Positions 6,049 to 12,759 of a stretch of DNA of 15,581 bases are shown in pieces. The stretch covers positions 1 through 15,581 of the forward strand of contig JAQTNZ010000010.1 of the NCBI GenBank assembly GCA_028713595.1, given 5' to 3'. Positions within the stretch are counted from its first letter, which is position 1. Each line of letters begins with the position of its first letter. The DNA is from Methylovulum sp. (GTDB lineage Bacteria; Pseudomonadota; Gammaproteobacteria; Methylococcales; Methylomonadaceae). Both the position numbers and the translations under genes were made by a program. The notes under the pieces are model-generated. The model searched no databases. It saw only the letters and a program-made list of their open reading frames with translations, and had not been told where the DNA came from.

Positions 6049-7941
6049 ATGACCTGCGACCCACTGCTTAATAATGACATCTACGATGATACGCTACGGC
6101 AATTGTTGCTGGAGATCACCGCCTTGCGTGAAGACATCACGTCCCATGCCAGCTTGCGCCTAGAGCAATACCAGACCTATTACCGTGCGGGGGTGTTCAA
6201 TAAAAGCGCCTTGAACCTGGCGCATTATCTGGCCTTAAGGCAATTTGACCTGCGCCATTTGCAAGACCGTTTGGCCCAGGCAGGGTTATCGTCCTTAGGG
6301 CGCTCGGAAGCGTCGGTGCTGTCAACCTTGGATGCGGTGATCGGCTTGCTGAAGCGGGCGACCGATAAGGAATACTGCTTGGATGATAAAAATCCTAGCG
6401 AATCGGGGTTTAACCGTGGCCTGCAATTGCTGGAGCAACACAGCATTGAACTGTTCGGCCCCTTCCATCACTCCAGCAAAGTCCATGTCATGGTGACGCT
6501 GGCGACGGAAGCGGCGTGGGATTACGAGTTGATTTTGGCGTTGCTGGACAAGGGCATGACCTGCGCACGGATCAATTGCGCCCATGACAATGCGCTTATC
6601 TGGCGCAGCATGATCCGCAACATCCGCCGCGCCGAAACCGAAATCGGAAAAATATGCCGTATTTTAATGGACTTGGCGGGCCATAAAATCCGCACCGGGG
6701 CGATTGCCTTAGGCTTGCCCGTCCATCACCTGAAAGTAAACAAAGATGTGCGGGGCACGGTCATTGCCAGCGCCCCATTGCTGTTGCTTACCGACCAGCC
6801 CACCCAACCCCCTGGCCTCAACGGCAATGCGGCGCTGTTTCGCGTCAGCATTCCTGATGCCCTGCATCGGCGACTGGCTCCCGCTGCCCGTTTGGGCTTT
6901 ATTGATGCACGGGGCAAGCAGCGGTATTTTCTGATCGAACAGGCGCTATCTGCTGACGTTTGGTTGGCAAGCTGCCCGCAAAGCTGTTATTTGGAATCGG
7001 CTTGCGAAGTGGCGTTATTGCCTGCCGAGGCCACCGATGAGGCCAACCCGGAGCGCTTTAAGCTGGGCGAGTTTGACGGTGATCCGCTGACCATCCGCGT
7101 GTTTAAGAATGATTTGTTATTGCTGACCGAAAACGATGTCATCGGCAGGCCTGCCGAATATGACAGCAACCATAAGCTCATCCGGCCTGCACACATTGGC
7201 TGTACGCTGTCGGCGTTCAGCAGCAAGCTTAAAGTGGGCCAGCCGGTATGGATTGATGACGGCAAGCTGGGCGCAGTGGTGGAAGCGCTGACCGAGCAAG
7301 GCGCATTGTTGCGGGTCAATCAGGTGCGCAGTAGCGGGGTGCGCATCCAAAGCGATAAGGGTATCAATTTCCCTGACACCGAGTTGGGCTTGTCGCCGTT
7401 AAGCGAAAAAGATTTGCTCGACCTTGATTTTGCCTGCACCCACGCCGACTTGATTGGCTTTTCTTTTGTCGAAACGCTGGCGGACATGAACTTTTTAATG
7501 GCGGAACTGGCCCAGCGCAACGCTACCGAACTGCCGATCATTGCCAAGATAGAGACCAACCTTGCCGTCAAAAACCTGCCAGACATTATCCTTGGCACTA
7601 TTGGCCGGCACAGCTTAGGGATTATGATTGCGCGGGGCGATTTGGCGGTTGAGTTGGGCAGCGCCAGGTTGGCCGAGATTCAGGAAGAATTGCTATGGCT
7701 TTGTGAAGCGGCGCATGTGCCGGTGATTTGGGCGACCCAAGTGCTGGAGTCCATCGCCAAAAAAGGGGTCAGATCCAGGCCAGAATTTACCGATGCCGCC
7801 ATGGCGGTGCGGGCGGAATGCGTGATGCTGAACAAAGGCCCGTACATACTCGATGCCATTGAAGCGTTAGTGAACGTGATGATTAGGATGCAGGAGCATC
7901 AGCGCAAAAAGTTTTCCAGATTGCGGGCATTACATTGGTAG
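6049..7941 (+). CDS. Atypical pyruvate kinase with N-terminal extension and duplicated B domain
   Basis: This 630-residue protein carries a pyruvate kinase barrel that would convert phosphoenolpyruvate and ADP to pyruvate and ATP. Residues 1-140 are a predicted helical extension unlike known pyruvate kinase. The barrel begins at KVHVMVTLAT (144), then RINCAH (174-179) and MDLAGHKIRTG (207-217). Residues 222-440, twice the usual B-domain span, appear to be two B-type modules: LFRVSIPD..GFIDARGK and CTLSAFSSK..VWIDDGK, then KGINFP. The second half keeps AKIET (Lys500, Glu502), MIARGDLAVE (Asp531), WATQVLES (Thr563) and SRPEFTDAAMAV. It stops after NKGPYILDAIEAL, so the C-terminal allosteric domain is missing. 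Leu209 and Lys213 replace the Thr and Glu of K+-dependent enzymes. AAGG five bases before the ATG supports this start. Catalysis is plausible but unproven; it could be a regulatory paralogue. Confidence 0.88.
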   Translation: MTCDPLLNNDIYDDTLRQLLLEITALREDITSHASLRLEQYQTYYRAGVFNKSALNLAHYLALRQFDLRHLQDRLAQAGLSSLGRSEASVLSTLDAVIGLLKRATDKEYCLDDKNPSESGFNRGLQLLEQHSIELFGPFHHSSKVHVMVTLATEAAWDYELILALLDKGMTCARINCAHDNALIWRSMIRNIRRAETEIGKICRILMDLAGHKIRTGAIALGLPVHHLKVNKDVRGTVIASAPLLLLTDQPTQPPGLNGNAALFRVSIPDALHRRLAPAARLGFIDARGKQRYFLIEQALSADVWLASCPQSCYLESACEVALLPAEATDEANPERFKLGEFDGDPLTIRVFKNDLLLLTENDVIGRPAEYDSNHKLIRPAHIGCTLSAFSSKLKVGQPVWIDDGKLGAVVEALTEQGALLRVNQVRSSGVRIQSDKGINFPDTELGLSPLSEKDLLDLDFACTHADLIGFSFVETLADMNFLMAELAQRNATELPIIAKIETNLAVKNLPDIILGTIGRHSLGIMIARGDLAVELGSARLAEIQEELLWLCEAAHVPVIWATQVLESIAKKGVRSRPEFTDAAMAVRAECVMLNKGPYILDAIEALVNVMIRMQEHQRKKFSRLRALHW

Positions 7942-7950
7942 GCGGCTAAA
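7940..7950 (+). repeat. Left copy of 11-bp target-site duplication
   Basis: AGGCGGCTAAA directly precedes the 45-bp inverted repeat and matches AGGCAGCTAAA at 8234-8244 in 10 of 11 positions. The first two bases also complete the TAG stop of the pyruvate kinase-like gene. Confidence 0.75.
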
Positions 7951-8028
7951 CACTGCCATTAAGTTAAGGATTTGTGCCCGTAATTTCAATAAGATAAAAA
8001 CATACGCCATCGTTCCCACATGCCACGT

Positions 8029-8073
8029 CACTGCCATTAAGTTAAGGAATATAACTTTAATTTCAATAATATA
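8029..8073 (+). repeat. Internal copy of the MITE end
   Basis: CACTGCCATTAAGTTAAGG is repeated here in the same orientation as the left end. The next 26 bases diverge but regain TAATTTCAATAA. The preceding TGCCACGT resembles the TGCCACAT before the copy at 12520. This suggests nested or unequal-recombination history within the element. A further decayed copy, GCTATTGAGTTAAGG, lies at 8080-8094. Confidence 0.7.
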
Positions 8074-8110
8074 GAAAATGCTATTGAGTTAAGGTCGTAG
8101 TAAGTTAAGC

Positions 8111-8180
8111 CGTTCGTGGTGAGCTTGTCGAACCATGACCGGCTTAACCGTCCACCCTTCGACCAGCTCAGGGCGAACGG
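8111..8180. repeat. Palindromic dispersed repeat of the TTCGAC...GAACGG type
   Basis: The left arm CGTTCGTGGTGAGCTTGTCG (8111-8130) is the imperfect inverted partner of TTCGACCAGCTCAGGGCGAACGG at 8158-8180 across a 25-base loop. Sequences of this kind are widespread REP-like repeats in proteobacteria. In one minus-strand frame they read PELVEG and VRQAHHER, a known cause of spurious gene calls. As an RNA hairpin it could help end the two convergent transcripts (inference). Confidence 0.75.
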
Positions 8181-8233
8181 TCAATCCTATCTTGTTGAAA
8201 TTACAGGCACAAGTCCTTAACTTAATGGCAGTG

Positions 8234-8244
8234 AGGCAGCTAAA
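8234..8244 (+). repeat. Right copy of 11-bp target-site duplication
   Basis: AGGCAGCTAAA follows the element and differs in one base from the left copy at 7940-7950. It contains the CTA (8240-8242) that is the complement of the copB stop codon TAG. The element therefore landed in the few bases between two stops without damaging either reading frame. Confidence 0.75.
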
Positions 8245-9250
8245 ACCAAAAATGCACCCCCGCCACCCAGCGGGTGGTGTCGGTGCGGCTATCGGAGAGG
8301 CTATTGATAGTCGGTGCGGTGGACCATTCCACACCTATATAAGGGGCAAACTCGCGGCGGATTTCATAGCGTAACCGCAAGCCACTTTCAAAATCCGACA
8401 AACCTTGGCTAATGCCCCGCCCAATATCGCGCTGGCTGTAAATATTGGCTTCGATACGCGGCTGTAGGATGAGCCGTTGGGTAATCAGCACATCGTATTC
8501 GCTTTCAAAACGGAACGCGGCACGGCCTTGCTCACCGATATAAGCGGTGGCTTCAATGTACAGCCAATACGGGGTAATCCCTTGCAGACCAAAGGTGAAC
8601 CACCCCCGCTCAGGGCCTGCGCCCGTATCATAGCGGACACCCAGTTGCGAATCCCAGTAGGGGGTCAGGGCGTGTCCCCAGAGCAATTCATTACGCGCCT
8701 CGGTAAATTGCCCTGCATCAATATTGCCCTCGGCCCTGACCACGGTGCGGTCATTGGTTTTGCCATACCACGCTTGCCAATCGTAGGTCATTAGGCTGTG
8801 CGGGCCATTGCCCAAGCCTTCCAAACGGTCTACTAATAAAGCGGCAAGCTGGGGTTCTTCTTTATGGCTATGGGCTATGCCGGGGCCAAAATCATAGCCA
8901 TCGGCATAGGCGTTGGGGTCACGGGCATCCTTAGGGGCGCGGCTACTCGCCGCCGTGTGGTTGTGGGGTTCGGCGGCATGGGTCGTATGCTGATGCTGTT
9001 CTGGTGCGGGAGCTTCGGTATGCGGGTGCTGTTCCGGCTCAGGAGCTACGGTGTGCTGATGCTCTGGCGCAGGGGTATGTTGATGTGGTTCCGGTGCGGG
9101 GGTGGCGGGGTGCTGGTGCGCTTTCGGCTTGGTGTCATCGGCTGGCATGTCCCCGCTATCATGATGCTGATGATCCATCACCATAGTTTCGTCCGCCCGG
9201 GTAGGCAAGCACTGGCCCATCACCGCCAACAGTAACCAACGTTTTCTCAT
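8240..9250 (-). CDS. copB: Copper resistance protein B, outer membrane, with His-rich N-terminal repeats
   Basis: CopB works with the multicopper oxidase CopA in periplasmic and outer-membrane copper handling. The 336-residue precursor has a signal sequence MRKRWLLLAVMGQC...PTRA with probable cleavage before DE near residue 20. Residues 25-100 are low-complexity His/Pro/Glu repeats of the form APEPHQHT, APEHQHT and EPEQHPHT, suited to binding copper. From about residue 149 the CopB beta-barrel follows: HSLMTYDWQAWYGKTNDRTVVRAEG, ARNELLWGHALTPYWDSQLGVRYD, FGLQGITPYWLYIEATAYIG, FRFESEYDVLITQRLILQPR and a terminal aromatic strand ending FWF, as expected for outer-membrane insertion. Its ATG overlaps the copA stop by four bases (ATGA), so the two are coupled. 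The stop lies in the MITE target duplication. Confidence 0.95.
   Translation of the reverse strand: MRKRWLLLAVMGQCLPTRADETMVMDHQHHDSGDMPADDTKPKAHQHPATPAPEPHQHTPAPEHQHTVAPEPEQHPHTEAPAPEQHQHTTHAAEPHNHTAASSRAPKDARDPNAYADGYDFGPGIAHSHKEEPQLAALLVDRLEGLGNGPHSLMTYDWQAWYGKTNDRTVVRAEGNIDAGQFTEARNELLWGHALTPYWDSQLGVRYDTGAGPERGWFTFGLQGITPYWLYIEATAYIGEQGRAAFRFESEYDVLITQRLILQPRIEANIYSQRDIGRGISQGLSDFESGLRLRYEIRREFAPYIGVEWSTAPTINSLSDSRTDTTRWVAGVHFWF
8956..9120 (-). repeat. Coding tandem repeats for His-rich copper-binding segment of CopB
   Basis: Residues about 45-98 of CopB are built from some six degenerate units of 7-11 residues centred on HQHT, HPHT or HNHT with Pro-Ala/Glu linkers. The DNA is correspondingly repetitive (tgctgatg / ggtgcggg-type units), so copy number may vary between strains by slippage or recombination. 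Confidence 0.75.
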
Positions 9251-10878
9251 GCCACCACCACGACCCTAAACATGCCGCCGTGCATGTGATAAAACAAATG
9301 GCAATGCCAAGGCCAGTAGCCCCGTGCATCGGCGGTGACGCGGAAACTGACGCGCTGGGCGGGTTGCACCACCACCACATGCTTGCGCACTTGCACTTGC
9401 CCGTCAGGGCTTTCCAAATCGCTCCACATCCCGTGCAAGTGCATGGGGTGGCTCATCATGGTGTCATTGACGAAAATCACCCGCAAGCGTTCGCCATAGC
9501 GAAAATGAATCGGCGTGGACTCGTCAAACGGCACCCCATCCAGCGACCAGCTATAACGCTCCATATTGCCGGTCAAATGCAACTCAATGTCACGTTCTGG
9601 CGGGCGGTTATCGGCAATAATACCGCTGAGGCTACGCAAATCGGCGTAGGTCAACACCCGGCGGCCATTATTCCTAAGGCCAATGCCCGGATCATCCAGA
9701 TTAGTGCGCGGGGTGTCCACTCGCATATCGACATTCGCGCCATATTCAGTTTTGGCATGATGGACGGCGACCGTGCTATGCGCGGCTCCCATCATATCGG
9801 TCATGGTCAACGGTTCTGGGCGATCCGGCGCGGGGATCGCCGCTTTTAGGCCCGCATGGACAGCCAGTGTGCCGCAAGCAAAACCGCTTCTGTCCATTGA
9901 TTGGGCAAACACGGTGTAGGCTTGCTGGGCGGGGGTGACAATAATATCGTACGTTTCCGCAGGCCCGATGCGAAATTCATCAACCGTGACCGCCTCAACC
10001 GGCTGCCCGTCCGCGTGGACAACGGTAAGGCCCAGCCCTGGGATACGCACGTCAAAAAACGTTTGCGCCGCCGAGTTGATAAAGCGCAGCCGTACCCGCT
10101 CACCTGGCTTGAACACGCCCAGCCAGTTATCCGCCGCCGTTTTGCCATTGAGCAAATAGGTATAAGTATAGGCGGAAATGTCGGCCAAGTCGGTCATGGA
10201 CATGCGCATTTGGTTCCACATCGCCCGCTTATCCAGTGCCGCGCCCAGGCCATCGTGGGCGACATCGTGGAAAAAATCCACGGCGGTAGGCTGGTTGAAG
10301 TTGTAATAATCGCTTTGTTTTTTCAGCTTGGCGAACACCTTATAAGGGTCTTCATCCGTCCATTCGGACAATTGCACGACATAATCACGGTCGGCGGCGA
10401 TGGTTTCAACCGCAGGGCTGATGATAATCGCGCCGTACAGGCCGGTTTGCTCCTGCATCCCCGAATGCGAGTGATACCAATACGTACCCGACTGCTGCAC
10501 CTTAAAACGGTAAGTGTAGCTCCCCCCGGCGGGGATACCGTTAAAGCTGATACCAGGGGCACCGTCCATATCGTAAGGCAAAATCAGCCCATGCCAATGT
10601 ATCGATGTGGTTTCCGCCAGTTCGTTAACAACGGTCAGCGTCACCGTGTCACCTTCGCGCCAGTGTAAAGTGGGCGCGGGAATGGAGCCATTGACGGTGG
10701 TGGCGATACGGGCGGCGCCGGTAAAATTGACGGTGGTTTGCGCAATGGTGAGCGTGAACGCCGTACCGCTAAGGACGGCGGCACTGTCCGCCTGTGCCGA
10801 TTTTTGCCCGCCGGGCAACAATGGCGTGGCGCAGGTCGCGGCCAGTCCGGCCAAAAAGTGGCGGCGGGATAGGGGCAT
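9247..10878 (-). CDS. copA: Copper resistance multicopper oxidase CopA
   Basis: CopA-type oxidases oxidise Cu(I) and bind copper in the periplasm. The protein from ATG 10878-10876 is 543 residues. It starts MPLSRRHFLAGLAA, a twin-arginine (Tat) signal with the SRRHFLAG motif, as needed for export of a folded copper enzyme. The four copper-ligand blocks are complete: SIHWHG (about 93-98), YWYHSHSGMQEQTGLYG (134-149), HPMHLHGMW and WPWHCHLFYHMHGGMFRV near the C-terminus, which includes the type 1 Cys and Met. It is shorter than Pseudomonas CopA (about 600) and has only a small Met cluster (TMTDMMGAAH) rather than long Met-rich repeats. An alternative TTG one codon earlier is unlikely, because the ATG overlaps the upstream gene's stop in a TGATG. 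Confidence 0.96.
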   Translation of the reverse strand: MPLSRRHFLAGLAATCATPLLPGGQKSAQADSAAVLSGTAFTLTIAQTTVNFTGAARIATTVNGSIPAPTLHWREGDTVTLTVVNELAETTSIHWHGLILPYDMDGAPGISFNGIPAGGSYTYRFKVQQSGTYWYHSHSGMQEQTGLYGAIIISPAVETIAADRDYVVQLSEWTDEDPYKVFAKLKKQSDYYNFNQPTAVDFFHDVAHDGLGAALDKRAMWNQMRMSMTDLADISAYTYTYLLNGKTAADNWLGVFKPGERVRLRFINSAAQTFFDVRIPGLGLTVVHADGQPVEAVTVDEFRIGPAETYDIIVTPAQQAYTVFAQSMDRSGFACGTLAVHAGLKAAIPAPDRPEPLTMTDMMGAAHSTVAVHHAKTEYGANVDMRVDTPRTNLDDPGIGLRNNGRRVLTYADLRSLSGIIADNRPPERDIELHLTGNMERYSWSLDGVPFDESTPIHFRYGERLRVIFVNDTMMSHPMHLHGMWSDLESPDGQVQVRKHVVVVQPAQRVSFRVTADARGYWPWHCHLFYHMHGGMFRVVVVA

Positions 10879-11213
10879 CAAACTTGCGCAAAAATAGCGG
10901 TCATGTGCTTATTGTCCCGCTTATAGCCATAGCGTTCACCGATAAAATGTTTGCCGACCGAATGTAGGCCGGACATTTGCGACAGCTCAAACACGTCTCA
11001 TTCATACCCTAAGCCGATGGAGCCGAGCACAGGATAATGGCTTATACCGTGATGAATGGCAAGGTGTTCGGCGGAGAGTTGGAAAGCCCACAGCACGTTG
11101 TTGCCGGTGACGGACTCACCGACCGCATAGGGTTCGGCAACACGGGTAAAACTGCCATAGACAAAGGCCAGCAGCTCACGCTCACGTATGGCCCTAACAA
11201 TGACTTGCAACAT
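10878..11213 (-). pseudogene. Small WYL-like conserved protein interrupted by an in-frame TGA at codon 72
   Basis: Read through one in-frame TGA (11000-10998), this is a 111-codon gene. Its first part, IVRAIRERELLAFVYGSF..RVAEPYAVGESVTGNNVLWAFQLS, resembles a small conserved family related to WYL-type ligand-sensing domains. After the TGA the same frame continues as DVFELSQMSGLHSVGKHFIGERYGYKRDNKHMTAIFAQV, which fits the usual C-terminus (W..F.L..I..L..F, R.GYKR.DK.M..I.A). The TGA sits where these proteins normally have Trp, so TGG to TGA is the simplest explanation. ATG 11213-11211 has AGGAA five bases upstream, and the terminal TGA overlaps the copA ATG (TGATG). It is probably a recent pseudogene or yields a truncated 71-residue product. 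Its function is unknown; the position suggests a link to copper genes. Confidence 0.7.
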
Positions 11214-11269
11214 AAGGGTTCCTGATGCGAGGTTATGGATAGGCAAACACAGGGGGGGAGGCGATTAAT

Positions 11270-12322
11270 TTACGCCGATTTTTCCAAATCTTCAATCCAG
11301 TCGCGCCAAACCGACATCAACACCGCCATCAGGGTCGGGCCTAAAAACAGCCCCAGCAAACCAAACGCTTCCATACCGCCAAATATCCCCAATAACGTCC
11401 AGATGAACGGCAGCTTGACGGCGTTGCCGATCAAGACCGGACGCACATAATTGTCGGCAAACAAAGTCAACACCATGCCGTAACTGAACAGGGCAATGGC
11501 GGCGGTAAAATGGCTTTCCGCCGCCAACACCAGCGAACAAGCCCCAAAAATCAACTTGGCGGCGAAGGGGATCATGGCAAAAATGCCGGTCAACGCCCCC
11601 AATATCGCCGGATGCCCCAACCCTGCAAAATGATAGCCCACCCCCATCAGCAAGCCTTTGGCAAGGCCGATCACCATCATGCCATTGACCGTACCGCGCA
11701 CAGCGGCGGCGGCATGGAGCAGATAACGCTCGCCCACATCGCCAAAAATCCGGCGGCTGCTGGCTAACACCTGACGGCCCAATTTGTCACCGTGCTGATA
11801 AACAAACAGCAACACCAGCAAGATAATCAAAAAACTGACCAAGCGTTGCAGCAAATGCCCGGCAAAGGTTTTGGTGTAACCCAACGCCCCGCTAGTGCCC
11901 AGCCAATGGAAAGTGCTGGCGGCGGCTTCCTTGCTGCCTAAGGAGTTGAGCCAAAACGCTTTGGCCGACTCGCCCATCATCGGCAACTTTATCAGCCAGT
12001 CCGGTGGCGGGATGCCGGTTTTTTGCGCATCCATCAACCATTGCCCCAAGGAGTCGGCTTCGGCGTAGAGCTTGACCAGCCCATAACTCAACGGCACCAG
12101 AATAACCGCGCCTATCACCAGCGTCAGGGCCACCGCGCCCCAAGTGACTTTGCCATGCAGCTCTTTGCTGATGAGCAGGCGTTTATAAATCGGCCACGTG
12201 CTGATAGCCAGCACCACCGCCCAGGCCAATAAAGGCAAAAAGCCTTGGACGACCCAGCCCCCCAATAACAGGAGGATAGCGACAGCGGATAAACGCGCCC
12301 GGGTTTGCAGTGGATCGGTCAT
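11270..12322 (-). CDS. AI-2E/PerM-family membrane transporter (YdiK-like)
   Basis: This 350-residue inner-membrane protein belongs to the AI-2E exporter/PerM family (UPF0118). Members are proposed efflux permeases for varied small solutes, and the substrate here cannot be deduced. Hydrophobic segments lie near residues 11-42 (two), 61-85, 160-176, 208-232, 238-268, 272-290 and 302-338. A soluble amphipathic region (about 86-155) sits between the third and fourth, as in the family. The family signature near the last helices appears as DNYVRPVLIGNAVKLPFIWTLLGIFGGMEAFGLLGLFLGP. The short N-terminus and PLLAWAVVLAISTWPIYKRL are YdiK-like. It ends 56 bases before the broken WYL-like gene, so read-through into the copper operon is possible. 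No clear terminator or promoter was seen in the gap. Confidence 0.93.
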   Translation of the reverse strand: MTDPLQTRARLSAVAILLLLGGWVVQGFLPLLAWAVVLAISTWPIYKRLLISKELHGKVTWGAVALTLVIGAVILVPLSYGLVKLYAEADSLGQWLMDAQKTGIPPPDWLIKLPMMGESAKAFWLNSLGSKEAAASTFHWLGTSGALGYTKTFAGHLLQRLVSFLIILLVLLFVYQHGDKLGRQVLASSRRIFGDVGERYLLHAAAAVRGTVNGMMVIGLAKGLLMGVGYHFAGLGHPAILGALTGIFAMIPFAAKLIFGACSLVLAAESHFTAAIALFSYGMVLTLFADNYVRPVLIGNAVKLPFIWTLLGIFGGMEAFGLLGLFLGPTLMAVLMSVWRDWIEDLEKSA

Positions 12323-12519
12323 GACAAGTTACAGGTTGTGAAAACGGTGCGGCATTCTAACACCGAAGCCCACTTAAAACACATTGTCCACCCTACGCGG
12401 CGCTTAAACCTTGGCTAGGCGTAACTAATGGTGATGTTGACATTGTCGGTTTCCTGATTAACAGAAGCAATATGCCGATTTACTCGTTCCCATTCATGCC
12501 CCGTGGGCACTTGCCACAT
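12323..12519. other. Intergenic stretch upstream of the AI-2E gene, mostly featureless
   Basis: No gene is visible. On the minus strand TAGAAT (12359-12354) lies about 30 bases before the transporter ATG and could be its -10 box, without a good -35. The last part (12483-12519) begins CTCGTTCCCATTCATGCCCC and is a fragment of the GTTCCCA/GTGGGAACGAG repeat family seen again at 12760-12911. Confidence 0.4.
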
Positions 12520-12715
12520 CACTGCCATTAAGTTAAGGTATTTGTATTAATAATCAATGTGTTGTATGGATAAAATACGATGTAGGTCGGGTTAGCGGTA
12601 GCGTAACCCGACATGTGCCGATCGGATAAAGTCGGGTTACGCTACCGCTAACCCGACCTACTATAATCGTATGTTATTGATAATAAATATAAAAAACCTC
12701 AACTTAATGGCAGTG
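12520..12715. mobile_element. Second MITE-like element, 196 bp, with a near-complete palindromic structure
   Basis: The ends are CACTGCCATTAAGTTAAGG (12520-12538) and its reverse complement with one mismatch (12697-12715), the same termini as the element at 7951-8233. Inside, an A/T-rich arm on each side (about 43 and 35 bases, partly alike when inverted) leads to a perfect 31-bp inverted pair at 12582-12612 and 12631-12661. It has no coding capacity. No matching target duplication was found, so it may be older or inserted into other repeats. Confidence 0.7.
12582..12661. repeat. Perfect 31-bp inverted repeat with 18-base loop
   Basis: The arm starting GTAGGTCGGGTTAGCGGTAG (12582-12612) is exactly reverse-complemented at 12631-12661. 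Each arm is itself palindromic, GTCGGGTTA...TAACCCGAC with a nine-base loop. Single strands could therefore form one long hairpin or two side-by-side hairpins. The GTAGGTCGGGTTA..TAACCCGAC unit resembles a repeat I recall as dispersed in many bacterial genomes. Confidence 0.85.
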
Positions 12716-12759
12716 ACGCGCCGCGTCCCGTGTCACACACCGCAGCGCGGATAGCACTG

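Larger units (their letters stand above)
7951..8233. mobile_element. MITE-like non-autonomous element with 45-bp terminal inverted repeats
   Basis: The 283-bp element begins with the 19-mer CACTGCCATTAAGTTAAGG and ends with its reverse complement. The inverted similarity extends over 45 bases (7951-7995 against 8189-8233) with 3 mismatches. It is flanked by an 11-bp direct repeat with one mismatch (7940-7950, 8234-8244). It encodes no transposase. Inside are another end-type copy in direct orientation (8029-8073), degenerate AGTTAAG remnants (8087-8110) and an inverted dispersed repeat (8111-8180). A 10-13 bp target duplication is typical of the IS4 family, so mobilisation by an IS4-like transposase is a reasonable inference. 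It fills the whole gap between two convergent genes. Confidence 0.8.

Noticed and set aside
5880..6080. Open frame of 66 codons on the minus strand, rich in Trp, between the Uma2 gene and the pyruvate kinase-like gene
   Set aside because: Its start lies inside the plus-strand gene, there is no convincing ribosome site, and I recognise no family. The shorter part (5880-6020) could be a small protein but cannot be supported.
8089..8334. 81-codon minus-strand frame spanning the MITE and the end of copB
   Set aside because: It is mostly translation of the dispersed TTCGAC..GAACGG repeat (PELVEG, VRQAHHER) and overlaps copB in another frame; a typical artefact.
9280..10668. Long plus-strand frames opposite copA
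   Set aside because: They are antisense shadows of a well-supported multicopper oxidase, rich in His/Arg/Gly because of the opposite-strand codons, with no family similarity.
10998..11000. TGA as a selenocysteine codon
   Set aside because: Homologous position appears to be Trp, the protein family is not a redox family, and no bacterial SECIS hairpin was recognised just after the codon. A nonsense mutation is simpler.
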